From: Anisakis pegreffii
Lineage: Eukaryota > Nematoda > Chromadorea > Rhabditida > Anisakidae
Assembly: GCA_035041965.1 (NCBI GenBank)
Contig: JAPYMA010000067.1
Coordinates: 36,570 to 100,569, forward strand
DNA: 64,000 bases
Direction: 5' to 3'
A program made the translations under genes and the position numbers. The notes beneath the pieces are model-generated. The model was not told the origin of the DNA, made no database searches, and worked only from the letters and a program-made list of their open reading frames with translations. Shown one piece after another: positions 1 through 14,586 of this stretch. Position 1 is the stretch's first letter, and every line of letters starts with the position of its first letter.

Positions 1-140
1 ATGAGAAGTATTCGCTGCCTCGTTGAGTGGAGGGAGCTAAGATTGTTGATTTGCGATGGTGTGAAAACGCATGAAGCTGATCAAATCTGTGCTGATTCGT
101 AATTTGAGTACGTTAGATGATTGATTATTTTGCTGATTAG

Positions 141-2731
141 ATTGAACGAGAAAGGCGACGGAAGGCTGAAGCAAAACGAATCCGTAATTTGGTCGAGATG
201 GCCTATCGCAAAGATCCGCGAATCGCTAAATTCAAAGAGGAAGATCGAAAGCAAAAAGAAGACGAACGCTTGCAGCGGCAGAAAGTAATCGAAGAGCGTA
301 AAGCAAAGGAGATGCAAGCTAAAATGGTGGGTGCTTATTCGAAAACGAAATGAATTTGTTTATCAGTATCACCTCATTAATCTCTATGGACTAGAAAACA
401 TAAATGATGGGAGTTTCCTTCCGGATGCACTTGCTCATGTTTATTCGTTGACGATTGCCATCTAGGATTCAGTGATTTTCCAGTTTTGAAATTGTCATTC
501 TGTGACTTTCCATTTGAAAATGAACTGATAGCTTAGGAGGTTGAAGCTGAAGAGCGCAGAAAAGAGGAGGAACGTCAAGCGGAAGAACTGCGAAAGAGAG
601 CCGAGGTTAAGAAATTACGAGAGCAAAAGAAAAAAGCGTTGAATGATGCTAGGAAAAAACTGCGAACGATTGTTGAGGTATTATGCTTTCTGTTGGTTCA
701 TTCGTTGTATGTGCCGTGAATTGTTGAGTGTTTTCATGAACTGAAATTGAGTGAAGAAGAAAATGTTGGACAGCATCGAGTTTTATTTCGTCGATATTAT
801 GTGTGATTTTGTGAACAGAATTAAGAATTATTAACAGTGATACAGTTTTGTAATTTTTCACAATATCTTTTTATTAAATGACCGCTCTTCGTGAAGTGCT
901 GAATATTTTAGACAGCCGGGTATTGGAGTGCATCGGGCGGTGCGCAGTTGCGCTGTATGGAAGCAATCGAGAGGGCATATCTGCGATCCGATATTGACAA
1001 CTTGAACGAGATTATTGCGCAGATTGAGAAATGTACATCATTTGATGCAGCTATGCGAATTTTTGATGCTGAAGAGGTATTCGACTTATGTTTCTCATTT
1101 ACGAATTATGGACTTTAGTTGTTATATCGTATTAATTTAGTCATCGATTTTCAATTTTTTCAATAATTTAAGGGCAATTTCATTTATAATTCGGGTGAAA
1201 TTACTTTCCATTTTAATGATGGAATAAATTCATGTCATTGTAACCTTGCTGATGCTATAGCAACTCTTATATTCTTTTTATTTGTTTGTCATTTCTGATT
1301 TTTCTTATTAGAGAATTTATTTCTGTTAATTGAAATAAACTTTCCATAGAGCACGATTAGTTTTTGTTTCGTTACACACTTTTCATTCCCTGCCTATGGA
1401 TTTTTGTATTCAAACATCTGAATGAAATTTGCTTGATGAGATGATAAATTTAATATGGTATTGAATTATGAGAATTGTTCAGGAGAAGGCACTCCAAGAA
1501 GCTATGCGCAACACGGAATTGCGATCGGCGAATCAGTCGGAATCCGTCGACAGGACGGTAGTTGTTTGGACCGCTGATGAGACTGCGCTGGTGATAAAGG
1601 CAGCGAATTTGTATCCTGCGGGAACGGTGGATAGGTGATTCTTATTGCGATTGTACATCATCCATTCATCAATATTTATTGCGATGATAAATCATTTTTA
1701 TCGTGAATCATGTGATTTATCTTTTTTGAATTGTTGATTCGTTTTTAAAGTTTGTATTTTGTAGGTGGGGTGAAATCGCTAATTATGTGAACGAACATCG
1801 GAAAGACAAAAGCTTGAAAAAGAAAACCGAAAAAGATGTTATAAAGCAGGTTGGCAAATGTTTTTGTGTCGTAACTTAAAGAGCGTATCGGGTTGTTTGA
1901 GTAGTGCTTCCTTTTTTGTTAAGTAAATATTCAATTTGTGAGGTTGGATAGCAAAATTAAAAATAAGTTTTTCGATTCAATAACGTTAAATGGAATTGCA
2001 TTCAAATAGGTGAAGATTGACAATTGGTTCCAAAAATTGTGTAATATTAGTTTCGTGAGCATGCGTAAGTGAAAGCGTTATCGTTACAGGTGAAAGGTTT
2101 GAATGCTTTCGATATTCGACCGCCATCGAACGCTCAACACAAACTCGGTGGAAATTTTGTGGGGGTTACAAATGCAAATGTAGAAACTGATTGGACGGCC
2201 GAGCAACAGAAAGCGTTGGAGAGAGCACTGAAAAAATATGCACCTTCAGATACGGCACGATGGGATCATATAGCTGCGGATGTGGGTCGGACGAAAAAAG
2301 AATGTATTAAGAGGCGAGTGCTATTATACGTTATTGAGAAGATCCACTTTGACTGATCACATTTCAGCCTTAATCTCAATTTTAGAGAGAAATTCATGAA
2401 ATTTATAGTTAGAGAAATTTGATGGTTTGGATTCACTATAAGAGTTTAATCTGTATGAGTTTAAGAATTGGTGAGAAAGTTGGATTTGATTTTTGTCAGC
2501 AATATTTTTGTGGAAATGATTGTTGACAGAATTTTTGAAGACGAATTATTTTCGGAGTGTCTTCATGATATGAAGTTTTCGTCGAGAAATTAATGGTGAA
2601 TTGAAATGTCAAATTATTTTCGAATAAAAAAGAATGTGCATAAGAGAATGATTGAGTAAATTTAACAGTCGCATGTTTTCAGGTTTAAATATCTCGCTGA
2701 ATTGGTGAAGAGTAAAAAGAGTCAGTCGTGA
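141..2731 (+). CDS. dnj-11: DNAJC2/ZRF1 (zuotin) co-chaperone, 3' part
   Basis: Ribosome-associated Hsp40 co-chaperone that also acts in chromatin. Exons 141-326, 537-677, 912-1076, 1483-1634, 1765-1849, 2090-2313 and 2683-2731 join in phase and end at TGA 2729-2731. The visible part starts in the charged linker (residues such as [19 protein letters not shown]), passes through a Lys/Glu-rich helical region, and contains two SANT/Myb domains. The first is around exons 4-5 ([22 protein letters not shown], then RWGEIANYV) and the second is in the 2090 exon ([18 protein letters not shown], then [10 protein letters not shown]). The ending [11 protein letters not shown] matches the family C-terminus. 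The J domain and N-terminus must lie left of the window, because I find no J-domain exon in 1-140. The last intron starts with GC, which is required to keep Arg and the reading frame. The family assignment is secure. The symbol is the C. elegans orthologue name and is inferred. Confidence 0.92.
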
Positions 2732-2863
2732 TTGATGAATTGTTATTGCTCAGTGAATTTGTTTATTATTGTTTTAATTGATCGATTGTCATTGTTTTTG
2801 CTCATTCGTTGATCGGTTGTTTATTAGATCGTTTATTGAATCGTTGTTTGAGATAGTGGAATG

Positions 2864-2869
2864 AATAAA
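2864..2869 (+). terminator. AATAAA poly(A) signal of the DNAJC2 gene
   Basis: A canonical AATAAA lies 133 bp after the stop codon of the DNAJC2 gene, a normal 3'UTR distance. The assignment is by position only. Confidence 0.5.
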
Positions 2870-3602
2870 TGATACATATCGAGTGATGTTTTAGTGTTAA
2901 TATACATTTATGGCTTAAATGGCAAACTGTGAAATCAACATTCAGTTTGAAGAATATCTTTGAAGAATGTTGTTGCTTTCATTGATCATTCTGATGACGC
3001 TTTTGTGAATATTCAGTTGGATGTTTTCCTCGAATTTTTGGGACGTTACTTCAAGAATTCGATTTTGTTTCTTGCCGTTGATATCTTGAAATATGTTTTA
3101 TATGAAGCTATAGATTTAATAGGGGTTATGTATAGATAATCTTGTATATTCGTATGTTAATAATTTCTTTTGGAACTTGAAGTTTCAATGAGTTTGAAGT
3201 ATATCTTGAAATTCTTTTTTTGTTGTAGAGGGTGTAGGTAAATGTCGTGGAGTTTTTTGATATATTGCTAATTCCTCAGCGTAATGGTACTAAGGATATA
3301 TTACGACTTCCTGAACACCACTCTCATTTCATTTGATGTAGTGAAAAGTTAAGAATAATATCGTAGGAATGATAACTTTAAATCCAATTTCACCTCGTTT
3401 TCTGGTAATGAACGTCTAAGACAAAATATTTCATACGAACCTTTTGTGCTCCTCTTAAATCATTCATAATTAGCACCGAGATAAAGGCATTCGGAAGTGT
3501 TATGCCTATGATTTGCGGAAAGAAATCGAAAGTGTTGGGGATTGATATGATTTTTAATCAATGATGTGATTAATTGAAGTTATTGTCGTGAGTGGAAAGG
3601 AA
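2870..3602. other. Intergenic, no gene seen
   Basis: AT-rich spacer between DNAJC2 and the MYST gene. No exon with plausible splice sites was found. It presumably holds the promoter and 5'UTR of the downstream gene. An in-frame stop at 3567 ends the open frame upstream of ATG 3603, so an undetected upstream exon would need a splice inside 3570-3602. Confidence 0.5.
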
Positions 3603-6341
<2,739 letters not shown>

Positions 6342-7808
6342 TGATAAAGATTTTTTGAAATTCGTTCATATTACTAACTTGTGATCATGTAACCAATCAA
6401 AAATGTAACTAATCAAATAATTTAAAAAATAGCCATCCAATCGTGATTATATGGTGTAAAGTACAATATGATTATAATGATAAAGTTATCTACAGATTCA
6501 TTTCTCGGAATTGTGACGATTTGTTTTTGCGTATCGCAGTATTTTAAATCATTATCATTGTTTTGCGCTATGATGAGAGGGGTTGTGTTTTGTTAATTAC
6601 GTCAACGATACTTATTGTTATCAGCTGTTTTATTGCTTCGTTGTTTTGGTCAATCCTTAATTGGTTGTTTGCTGTTTGCTGGCATGCTTTTCGTTGGTGA
6701 TCTCGTATTTACATAGTTATCCGTTTATTAACAGTGTAATCTTCGTTATTATCATCGATATTATCGTTGTTTTCATTACTTTAGTTATGATATTGTTACG
6801 GTTCATTATTTAGCTTCAGTTAATGCGATGATTACTGTTATTTTTATCATTATTTTGTTGTTATTATTCAGTGTTTGTCACTGTTACTATTGTTGTTAGT
6901 ATTATGCAACTACTATTATTATCGTCATTGTTTGAGGCTTAAAATTACAAACAATTTCATTTCTTTGCGATTTTGTTTGCGTTTCCATTGCGATGTTAAT
7001 TATTTGTATAAACTTTTGCACTTCATTCAAGATACTTCTCCGGTTGCATTACATCACGTTAAACGTCATCACATCTTCAACAGCTGTCATAAACGATGAA
7101 GTGATGTAAAAAATGGAAGTGAGAGCGTAAGGAGTAAGATAAAATGAAGTATTCCGCAAAAAAACATGGCAACTCTTATCAGTGCGACGTGATCGTTTAT
7201 CAGTAGAATGATAAGTGATAAACACACCGACACATAAGCCTCAGCTCATCGCACTTGTTTTACTTGAAAAATTCATTCGGTGTTCAGTTTCTTCACACTT
7301 TCACCGACGGCTCTTTAATGGCATTGAACTGTTTCTGAGAGTTTACGGCATCCTTACGGAATATACTGTGCGAAGGTGTCCAGTTAGTTCAATAAACAGT
7401 CATGGAAGAATAGTTTGAAGCTTTAATATGGCATTTAAACAGTCCAGAAACTTTTATTATGAAGTGAGGAAATTGATTTGATCGTATCATCCATAAGAAA
7501 TTTAATTTCTTCTTTGATTGATATCTGTCTGATCTTTCAATTTACTGATTGATCTCATTATCAGTAATCAATGATTCATTGATAAATGACCAGCGGTGAA
7601 ATCGAATTCAAAATGAAATCCCATTTCAACTCTCCAATTGATTACTTCCATTTGAATTCGGTTGTAAATTCAGGAAGATTTACGCAAATTTATGCAAATT
7701 TCGTAATGATCACGTTTATTGCAATGTTCATGCTGTACTTTTTAGTGTCGTTGCGGTTTGTGTTTATGGCGATTTCCTTCAAATAACTGCGATTTTCAGT
7801 TGGGTAGA
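6342..7808. other. Intergenic, T/A-rich trinucleotide-like sequence, no confident gene
   Basis: Contains long ATT/GTT-rich stretches (about 6590-6960) that create spurious open frames. One possible short upstream exon of the next gene, 7586-7660 (starts ATG, ends before GTTGTA, phase 0), would splice in frame to the exon at 7800. It has no recognisable domain, so it was not included in the gene model. Confidence 0.4.
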
Positions 7809-10800
7809 ATGCTGATCAAAGGTTTGCTGAAAAGTTTTTATGATCACAAACAGAGAAGTCGTTTAGAAGAGTTCTATAAGCATCAGCAGCATTTGCAAGA
7901 AGGTGAGCTGGAAGACGAGAAGATACTCAACATTGAGCAAAAACTGCGCATTGAACAAATCGAGCAAGAGAACAACAAACGATTGGTAAGAAGCATTCGT
8001 TTATTTTTAATATGCAAATCGCACATGTTATGTTCAAATGACCATTACGTTCAACCATACTACATGTCCATCGCTGGGCTTTCTCTTATAGTTAGACTCA
8101 TAGTCAGTATTGCAGTCGGCAATGACTGCATGAGAAGCTATTCTCTATGACACGCTCATACACTTCAAACTGATTTTGATGAATTCTCATTCTTTTCGGA
8201 CGTATTGTACTCGCTCTCATCGCTGTCACATGCGAATACCGTTCTATTGATGAGTATTTCTCATTCACTTTGTCTCATTTCACTTCACAGTTAGAATCAA
8301 ATTCTTATTCTGTAACATATACTATTTAGTGAATGCGTTGACGAGTGTTGACAACCGAAATCAACAATACAACAATTGAATATTATTGTTCAACAATTAT
8401 CCGACAGTTAAATGATCAATTATAGAGTGTATTTGATAGAATGAGAATTTGACTTCAATTGTTTAGTGAAATGAATGAGAAATTAGCAGAAGAGAACACT
8501 TTCGGTGATAAAAGCTATGAGAGCGATTGTAACAGCACGGAAAAGAATGAAAACCCTGTTAAAACGACATTTAAAGACAAATGGATGTAATTTCAATGTT
8601 GCTATGAGCTAATCACATTTACTTATCCGAGATGAATAATACTATCACACTGGTGTCCTATCTAACATGACAACTGCACTAAATACTATTTTCTCGACCC
8701 CTCCATTAACCCTTGACACCTACAAATTACCCAAAATGGGTAATTTCACCTCCTATGCAACATACTGCGATTATTTGAATGTAATAAATGTCGACCGTGA
8801 GAATTCAAGCTTGCGAAGTACCTGCTGCTACAACAGAGAAATCCGTACTCAGTTAAGTTTCAAAAAACTTTTGCTAGAAGCAACAAGTGAATGATATATC
8901 AAATTAAAAATATTTCACTTTGAAATTCGTTCAGAAATGGGACAAACTGCTATCGTGGACTTCGCTTGTGGTCAATGTGCTGATGTTGCTCGGCAAAAGT
9001 ATAGCATCTTACTTATCGGGATCACTATCGATTATCAGTACGCTGATTGATAGTGTGATGGATATCACAAGTGGAACGGTTGTGTATTTTTGTGTCCGAA
9101 AGGTGCAAAAAACGAATCGTTATCAATATCCGATTGGACGAAATAGGCACGACACTTCACTATTATCATTATTATTCGAAAGAATCACGCTTTCTCAGCA
9201 GACAAATTAAATGGGCCACGAAACTCGGAGCAATTTCAGTTCCTTTATTATTCAAGATTACTCGTATTGAACATCTCTGCAGTGAATTTCATTGAGGCAT
9301 TCTTTTAATCGCAATTCCCCAGGAGAAGCCTCGCAAAGTTAACAGTTTGTTAGATTCAAGAACAAGACTAGTAGCCATCAACACTAATCATATGATTTCA
9401 TAATGATTGTTCAGATTGGAACCATTGACCATTCTGATTGTCTCGGTCATTATGGTTATGGCTAATCTTTTCATGATTGGTGAATCGATGATTTCCATAA
9501 TTGATAATACGGTTAGTTCGCCATCTTCTTTCGACTGCAATAGCGATTGAACAGAGCCCATTATCCAGTGCATTATGGATATGTTATTGTGAAGAAATCT
9601 TCCGCATCCGATATAATCTACATCAAGTTCTTACTTATCCTCGAAAATGTGGAAAACGATGTCACAGTTCCCGTTTGACCTACTCATAAGTTGACCTACT
9701 CGTACTACTCATAAGTCAAATCCTTACGACATTTCAAACTGATTACAAACCAATCAACTGATTCCAATTTTTGCACCATCTTAATTTGGACGTTTCTTTT
9801 TCAAACTTGCAGGTGGGTGTTATGATGAATATTGAAACGATATCGATTATCGCATTCGGTACACTTCTGAAATTGATTTTGTACGTTGCATGTCAAAGGC
9901 ATCCATCACCGAACACTCGGATTCTAGCGTTTGATCAATGCAGTGATATTATTACTAATGCTGTTGCCATTGTTGCGGCATACGTTAGCAGCAAATACTG
10001 GCTTTATGCGGATCCTTTAGGTGCATTCGTTATATGGTTGGTGTTGTTTTGGCTTATCGCCTTTAATAATTTCATCAATGTAGGATAGTTGTTTCATTTG
10101 TGAGTGCCAGTTGAATGGGAACTAGACACTCTGCAAAAAAAGACGATAGTAAGAAGAGTAACGCAAATGATGTATTCTTCTTTCATTTCATCACAGAGAA
10201 TCTTTTCTGTCCACGACGGGGGATTTGGTAACCCGTGTAACGTTGAGTAACATGATTGCTCACTAGAGCACTAGAAAGCACCAGAAACACTAGAAACATT
10301 CGTGAAAGCACTAGAAACTCTTAAATTTGACGGGTCACCAAACCTTTCACTAGAGACAAAACGAGAGAACTTGTCCAGTGGTTCTGAGTGATTTCAGCTG
10401 TCGACCACTCTTCTAAGTTCAGTTTGAAGTTCAGCAATTCCTTTTGCAGCAGTTTGATAGCGTTTGGATGGGTGAAAAATGCGCGTCAACAGATTCCACT
10501 GCTAATCGGAAAGACGGCAAAGCCGGAATATATGAATCGAATCACGAAAATTGCAATCGAACATGATGAACGCATTAAATTTATCGATACACTTTACGTG
10601 TATCATCTCGGCTCGAAATTTTTGGTTGAGTTGCATGTGGTACGTCCGATTCTGAATAAATTCATTGCTCATGTCAGCATTGTATTTAGTTTCGTTACAC
10701 AATGTTCAGTGTTTGGTGATCGTTTGGACAATATTGCAATGAATTGCAACAAAAACTGAAACTTGAATAGTAAAATTCCTCGTTTTATCGCAAAACTTCT

Positions 10801-11182
10801 CATTTTGCTGACCAGTTCAGTGAATTGAAGTCAACCATTTAGAAAAGAAATACAGATGGAAATTAAAGATAATCCTGAATGATGATAGAATACTTATTCT
10901 TATCCTTTATGTCATTATGCTATCTATTGCTAGCTTCAGACGTACCTTCATCTTCTAAATCACTATCCCTCAATAATCATAACTTATCGCTAAGGACTGG
11001 TCATTCGTCATGCACTCGAAATGTCGATGTGGTTGAATTTGCAGGTAATGGATCGTGACTTATCCCTTCAGCAAGCGCACGATATCTCAGAACCGTTACA
11101 ATTGAAACTTGAGCGATTGCCGTATGTCGAACGAGCGTTCGTCCATTGTGATTACAATTTTGATCCCGCAGAGCACATCTGA
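7809..11182 (+). CDS. Cation diffusion facilitator (CDF) transporter, Mn-like signature
   Basis: Membrane antiporter that exports a divalent metal from the cytosol. Exons 7809-7985, 8935-9146, 9415-9511, 9813-10036, 10450-10639 and 11045-11182 give 345 aa. A charged N-terminal segment precedes the membrane domain. The TM2 metal site is Asp98/Asp102 (DSVMD) and the TM5 site is Asp203/Asp207 (DQCSD), both DxxxD as in the Mn-CDF group rather than the HxxxD of Zn transporters. Other family landmarks are YPIGRNRLEPLTIL, DPLGAFVI, LLIGKTA, and the cytosolic ferredoxin-like domain with DTLYVYH, HDISEPLQ and ERAFVHCDYNFDP. The donor after 9146 is GC. The intron after 10036 was chosen over a longer open frame because it restores exact family spacing before LLIGKTA. 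ATG 7809 lies 9 bp after a TTTTCAG acceptor, so a trans-spliced start is plausible, as is an upstream exon. A hAT MITE sits in the first intron. Substrate is inferred. Confidence 0.88.
8110..8760 (-). mobile_element. hAT MITE family copy A, in an intron of the CDF gene
   Basis: Reverse-orientation copy of the element seen complete at 12166-12998. It contains the same ~500-bp core (TTCTCATTCATTTCAC, CTTTTATCACCGAAAGTG and related blocks) followed by the terminal GGGTAATTTCACCTCC block at about 8738-8757. Ends are degenerate and no target duplication was found, so both boundaries are approximate. Confidence 0.7.
10261..10319. repeat. Short degenerate tandem repeat, unit like CACTAGAAA
   Basis: Six or so copies of CACTAGAAA/GCACCAGAAA follow one another inside the CDF intron 10037-10449. 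No function is suggested. Confidence 0.6.
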
Positions 11183-11280
11183 CCGATATGCTTTCAATAT
11201 TTTAATACAATACGCTTGTTTGCATGTTGGATTGTAATCAGCATTCGTTTGACCATAAGCATTATCTGCAATAATTTCCT

Positions 11281-11286
11281 AATAAA
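11281..11286 (+). terminator. AATAAA poly(A) signal of the CDF gene
   Basis: AATAAA about 100 bp after the CDF stop codon, in the expected place for the 3' end. The assignment is by position. Confidence 0.5.
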
Positions 11287-12165
11287 CAGTCGTCTTCTAA
11301 TTGTATTGCTCCTCATCTCATTTATTCACTTTTGAATGGAAATTTTCAACATCAAAACACAATTGATGATTTGATTCCGTATGCAAATTCCTTTCAAAAA
11401 TAATCAGTTCTTCTTCTTACAAGTGCCCAATCATGTACATATATAAACAGGCAAATAATCTAGATAAGCATGAGATTTTTCGAATAATTTTGGATCATTT
11501 TCTGACATTTGTGGCAAATTCATTTCAACAATTTACTTTCAAGATTTAACATAGACTCATTTAATTTTATGATCTGTTTTCCTCTCCATTGATTCATTCA
11601 CAGGAGATTATTCGATATTTTCAGCACCTCTTCGATCGTGATCATTTTTTAAACATTTAATCGGTTTCATCAAAGTAAATAAATGAATAAATAAACAAAC
11701 AACCAGACAATCAATTATCGTTATTCTATTAAAAGATTTGTTAAACGGTTTAAATTTGCTGTTTACCCATCCACATTGCTTAAATACTAACTGTTCGCAT
11801 CCAAAAAAAGAAGATTCAGTCTTCTCCGTGAGACTAAACAATAGCTCCGCACAAAGTCTTCGTCTGCTTTAAACTAGAAGACTGCAGAAACAAAAAATTT
11901 CACATCAGTGTACATACCATTTAAGAGCATTTGTATGGTATATAATGTGCTGAATGGATCAGAGATTAACATAAAGTTCACTATGCATAATCTGTTCCGT
12001 TTATAGACAGACCAAGACAAATAAGTGTTGAATAAATAACTGCATATTAGTCGTTGTTCGGATGAGTAACAATGATTTGCACTGGATGGGTAGATGAACG
12101 CAAATAGATGAATATGAATAAACATGAATCGAGGCGTACGTTAAGAGGCAAATTATATTATATTG

Positions 12166-12998
12166 CAGTGGTTCTCATGCTGGTAAAATTACCTATTTTG
12201 GGTAATTTGGAGGTGTCAAGGGGTAGTGGAGAGGTTCGGGGAAGTAGTATTTCATACAATTGAAATGTTATGATAAATGCCATTGTGGTGGCGTTTTTTA
12301 ACTCGGATATGTAAATGCGGTTAGCTGATGGCACCATTGAAATTACATCCATTTCTCTTTAAATGCCGTTTTAACAGGGTTTTCATTCTTTTCCTTGCTG
12401 TTACAATCGCTCTCATAGCTTTTATCACCGAAAGTGTTCTCTTCTGCTAATTTCTCATTCATTTCATCCAACAATTAGAGTCAAATTCTCATTCTATCAA
12501 ACATACTCTATAATTGATCATTTAACTGTCGAACAATAATATTCGATTGCTGTATTGTTGATTTCGGTTGTCAACAATCGTCAACGTACCCAGTAAATAG
12601 TATATACTACAGAATGAGAAGTTTAGTTGAACGATGAAGTTAAATGATATGAAGTGAATGAGAAAAACCCATCAAGAGAACGGTATTCGCATGCAATAGC
12701 TATGAGAGTGAATACAACACGTCTGAAAAGAATGAGAATTCGTCTAAATCAGTTTGAAATGAGCCTGTCATAGACAATAGCTTTTCAAGCAATCATAACC
12801 GATTGCAGTAAAGAGCAACACATCGATCTAGAATACTATTTACTTTCACGCCGCTGAGAAATTTCCGGGCCGGTTTTCCGTTTGTTCGTGACGTTATACT
12901 TAGAAATAGTATGTTCTTGTGTCAGAGGGAGAGGGGATAACGGCGGCCTGCCAAATCATCAAAAGGGGTAATCGAGCACCTAAACGTGAAAACCACTG
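12166..12998 (+). mobile_element. Complete 833-bp hAT-type MITE (copy B)
   Basis: Left end CAGTGGTTCTCATG and right end, read on the reverse strand, CAGTGGTTTTCACG match at 12 of 14 positions. A perfect 8-bp duplication TTATATTG flanks it (12158-12165 and 12999-13006). An 8-bp duplication together with CAGTGGTTCTC ends is diagnostic of hAT-superfamily elements of the Charlie type. There is no transposase. Inside are a GGTAAAATTACC/GGGTAATTT block near the left end and a ~500-bp core that is itself a diverged inverted repeat. This is the best-preserved copy and defines the family. Confidence 0.88.
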
Positions 12999-14586
12999 TT
13001 ATATTGCAATACCAAACAAGCCGCAATTTAATTCAAGAATTTTTTGCTAAATATCTTCGATAACCATACAATAACCCTATCATATTCCTGAATAACTCCA
13101 CACCAAACGATTTAAATCGTACAAAACTATGAAATGTTCATATAGTTAGATGACAGCTGATCAGATCTTAATCAGGAGGACCATTAACACCTGAATGAGC
13201 GCGAGGATTGGATAATGGGAACAAGTCAATACTGATATGATACTTAATCATTATCACTTATCACTATTCACTAAAAACGACTTCCAGATAATCAGCCATA
13301 TCAGAGTGATAATCAAATACATCTTAAGCCAACACAGAGAGCATCAATGGAATGATTTTATGACATGTACTATTCCTGACTTACAGTCCATTTGATAACA
13401 CTTTCATTAGACAGCTAACCGTGTGACAGTAGTAAAACTGATCAAGGCTGTTGCCTATTCAAGGTGTTCGTTCAACTTTAAAGAACAGACGAATCGTCGG
13501 CGATTTGAATAACTTCGCACTGGAGAATGAATCCAAAATGAATTCATCACATATCAAACCACACTTCTATGATCTACGACTAATCGTTGCTCTTGAGGAA
13601 ATGAGAGGAACGATTACAGAGATGAGTTGAAACAAGGATTGAAGCCAAACTGTGTGGGTGAAGAGAATCTGATTCAACCACAAGAAAACTGTTTGCTTAG
13701 CTGTTTATAATTATTGTCAAATAGTCGTCGAATGGCTAGTTACTTTGTTGGTTGTTGTCTTAAATGTATAGTGCACATGCTGCTATACGCTTGGTATAAG
13801 TATGACAAAGTATAGGTGGATGGATATACTAGTGGATATTTTTATATTATATGTGTTATTCATTCAGTTATTCGCTTATTTATTCACGGCATTCATTTGT
13901 TTGTTTGTATATTCATAAATACGTATGTTTACAAAATCGTCTATACGATCACTTAAACGCCAACCAACCAGACAGATCAGATCCGTTTTGCTCATTTTCA
14001 TTCGCTCACTCATCTGCCTATATCTAGCCACCTACCAGCCAGTTGGTTACCTTCATCGATGCAAAAATCTCCATTGTTATCCTCATCAAAATCAATCATC
14101 GATGTACGTTTATTCATTAGCGTATATCTGTCCAGCTAAGAAAATATTAATGGATATAGACACCAACTAGATGTGATCGAATATTTGTGTTTGAGTGAAT
14201 GAATGTGAAAATAGTTCGAATGAACGACTGACTGCAGTTATTGTGTTTGGTGATGAGTTATAAGTTGAGTTATTTGCAAAGTGTGGTACTTATAATACAA
14301 ACATTGCTCATTGACTTGTTAGTTACTCACTCGACGATGTTGTTGCTTACTTTCGAATAGATCATTGATTTTATGATTTCTTGCTGCTTTCAAGTGATTA
14401 CTTCAAAATTTCAAGTTTGCATGCATTGAATGAACGTATTCATCGCGTTGTAAAGAATAAGAAACTATATGAGAAATTCGTCATCGCGTATGTGTTCGTC
14501 ATCATATTCGAGTTCGATTCACTGAAGAGTTACTCAATTGATTCGTAACTCAGGTATTTACTTGGTGTAATCGTTGTTGTTATTCG

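Larger units (their letters stand above)
11183..14586. other. Intergenic, no gene seen apart from one MITE
   Basis: I found no exon with family similarity or coherent splice phase. Open frames at 11608-12352 (reverse) are AT-rich, and the last overlaps the MITE. A later stretch (13925-14170) is open but has no recognisable content. Confidence 0.45.

Noticed and set aside
9813..10088. Open frame continuing through 10088 as the true end of the CDF exon
   Set aside because: A donor at 10037 joined to 10450 restores ungapped family spacing (DPLGAFVI, then IAFGWVKNA and LLIGKTA). The longer frame adds a hydrophobic tail and a stop.
12158..12352. Reverse and forward open frames inside MITE copies (also 8667-8894) that look alike
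   Set aside because: Similarity is explained by the shared terminal block of the hAT MITE, not by a protein.
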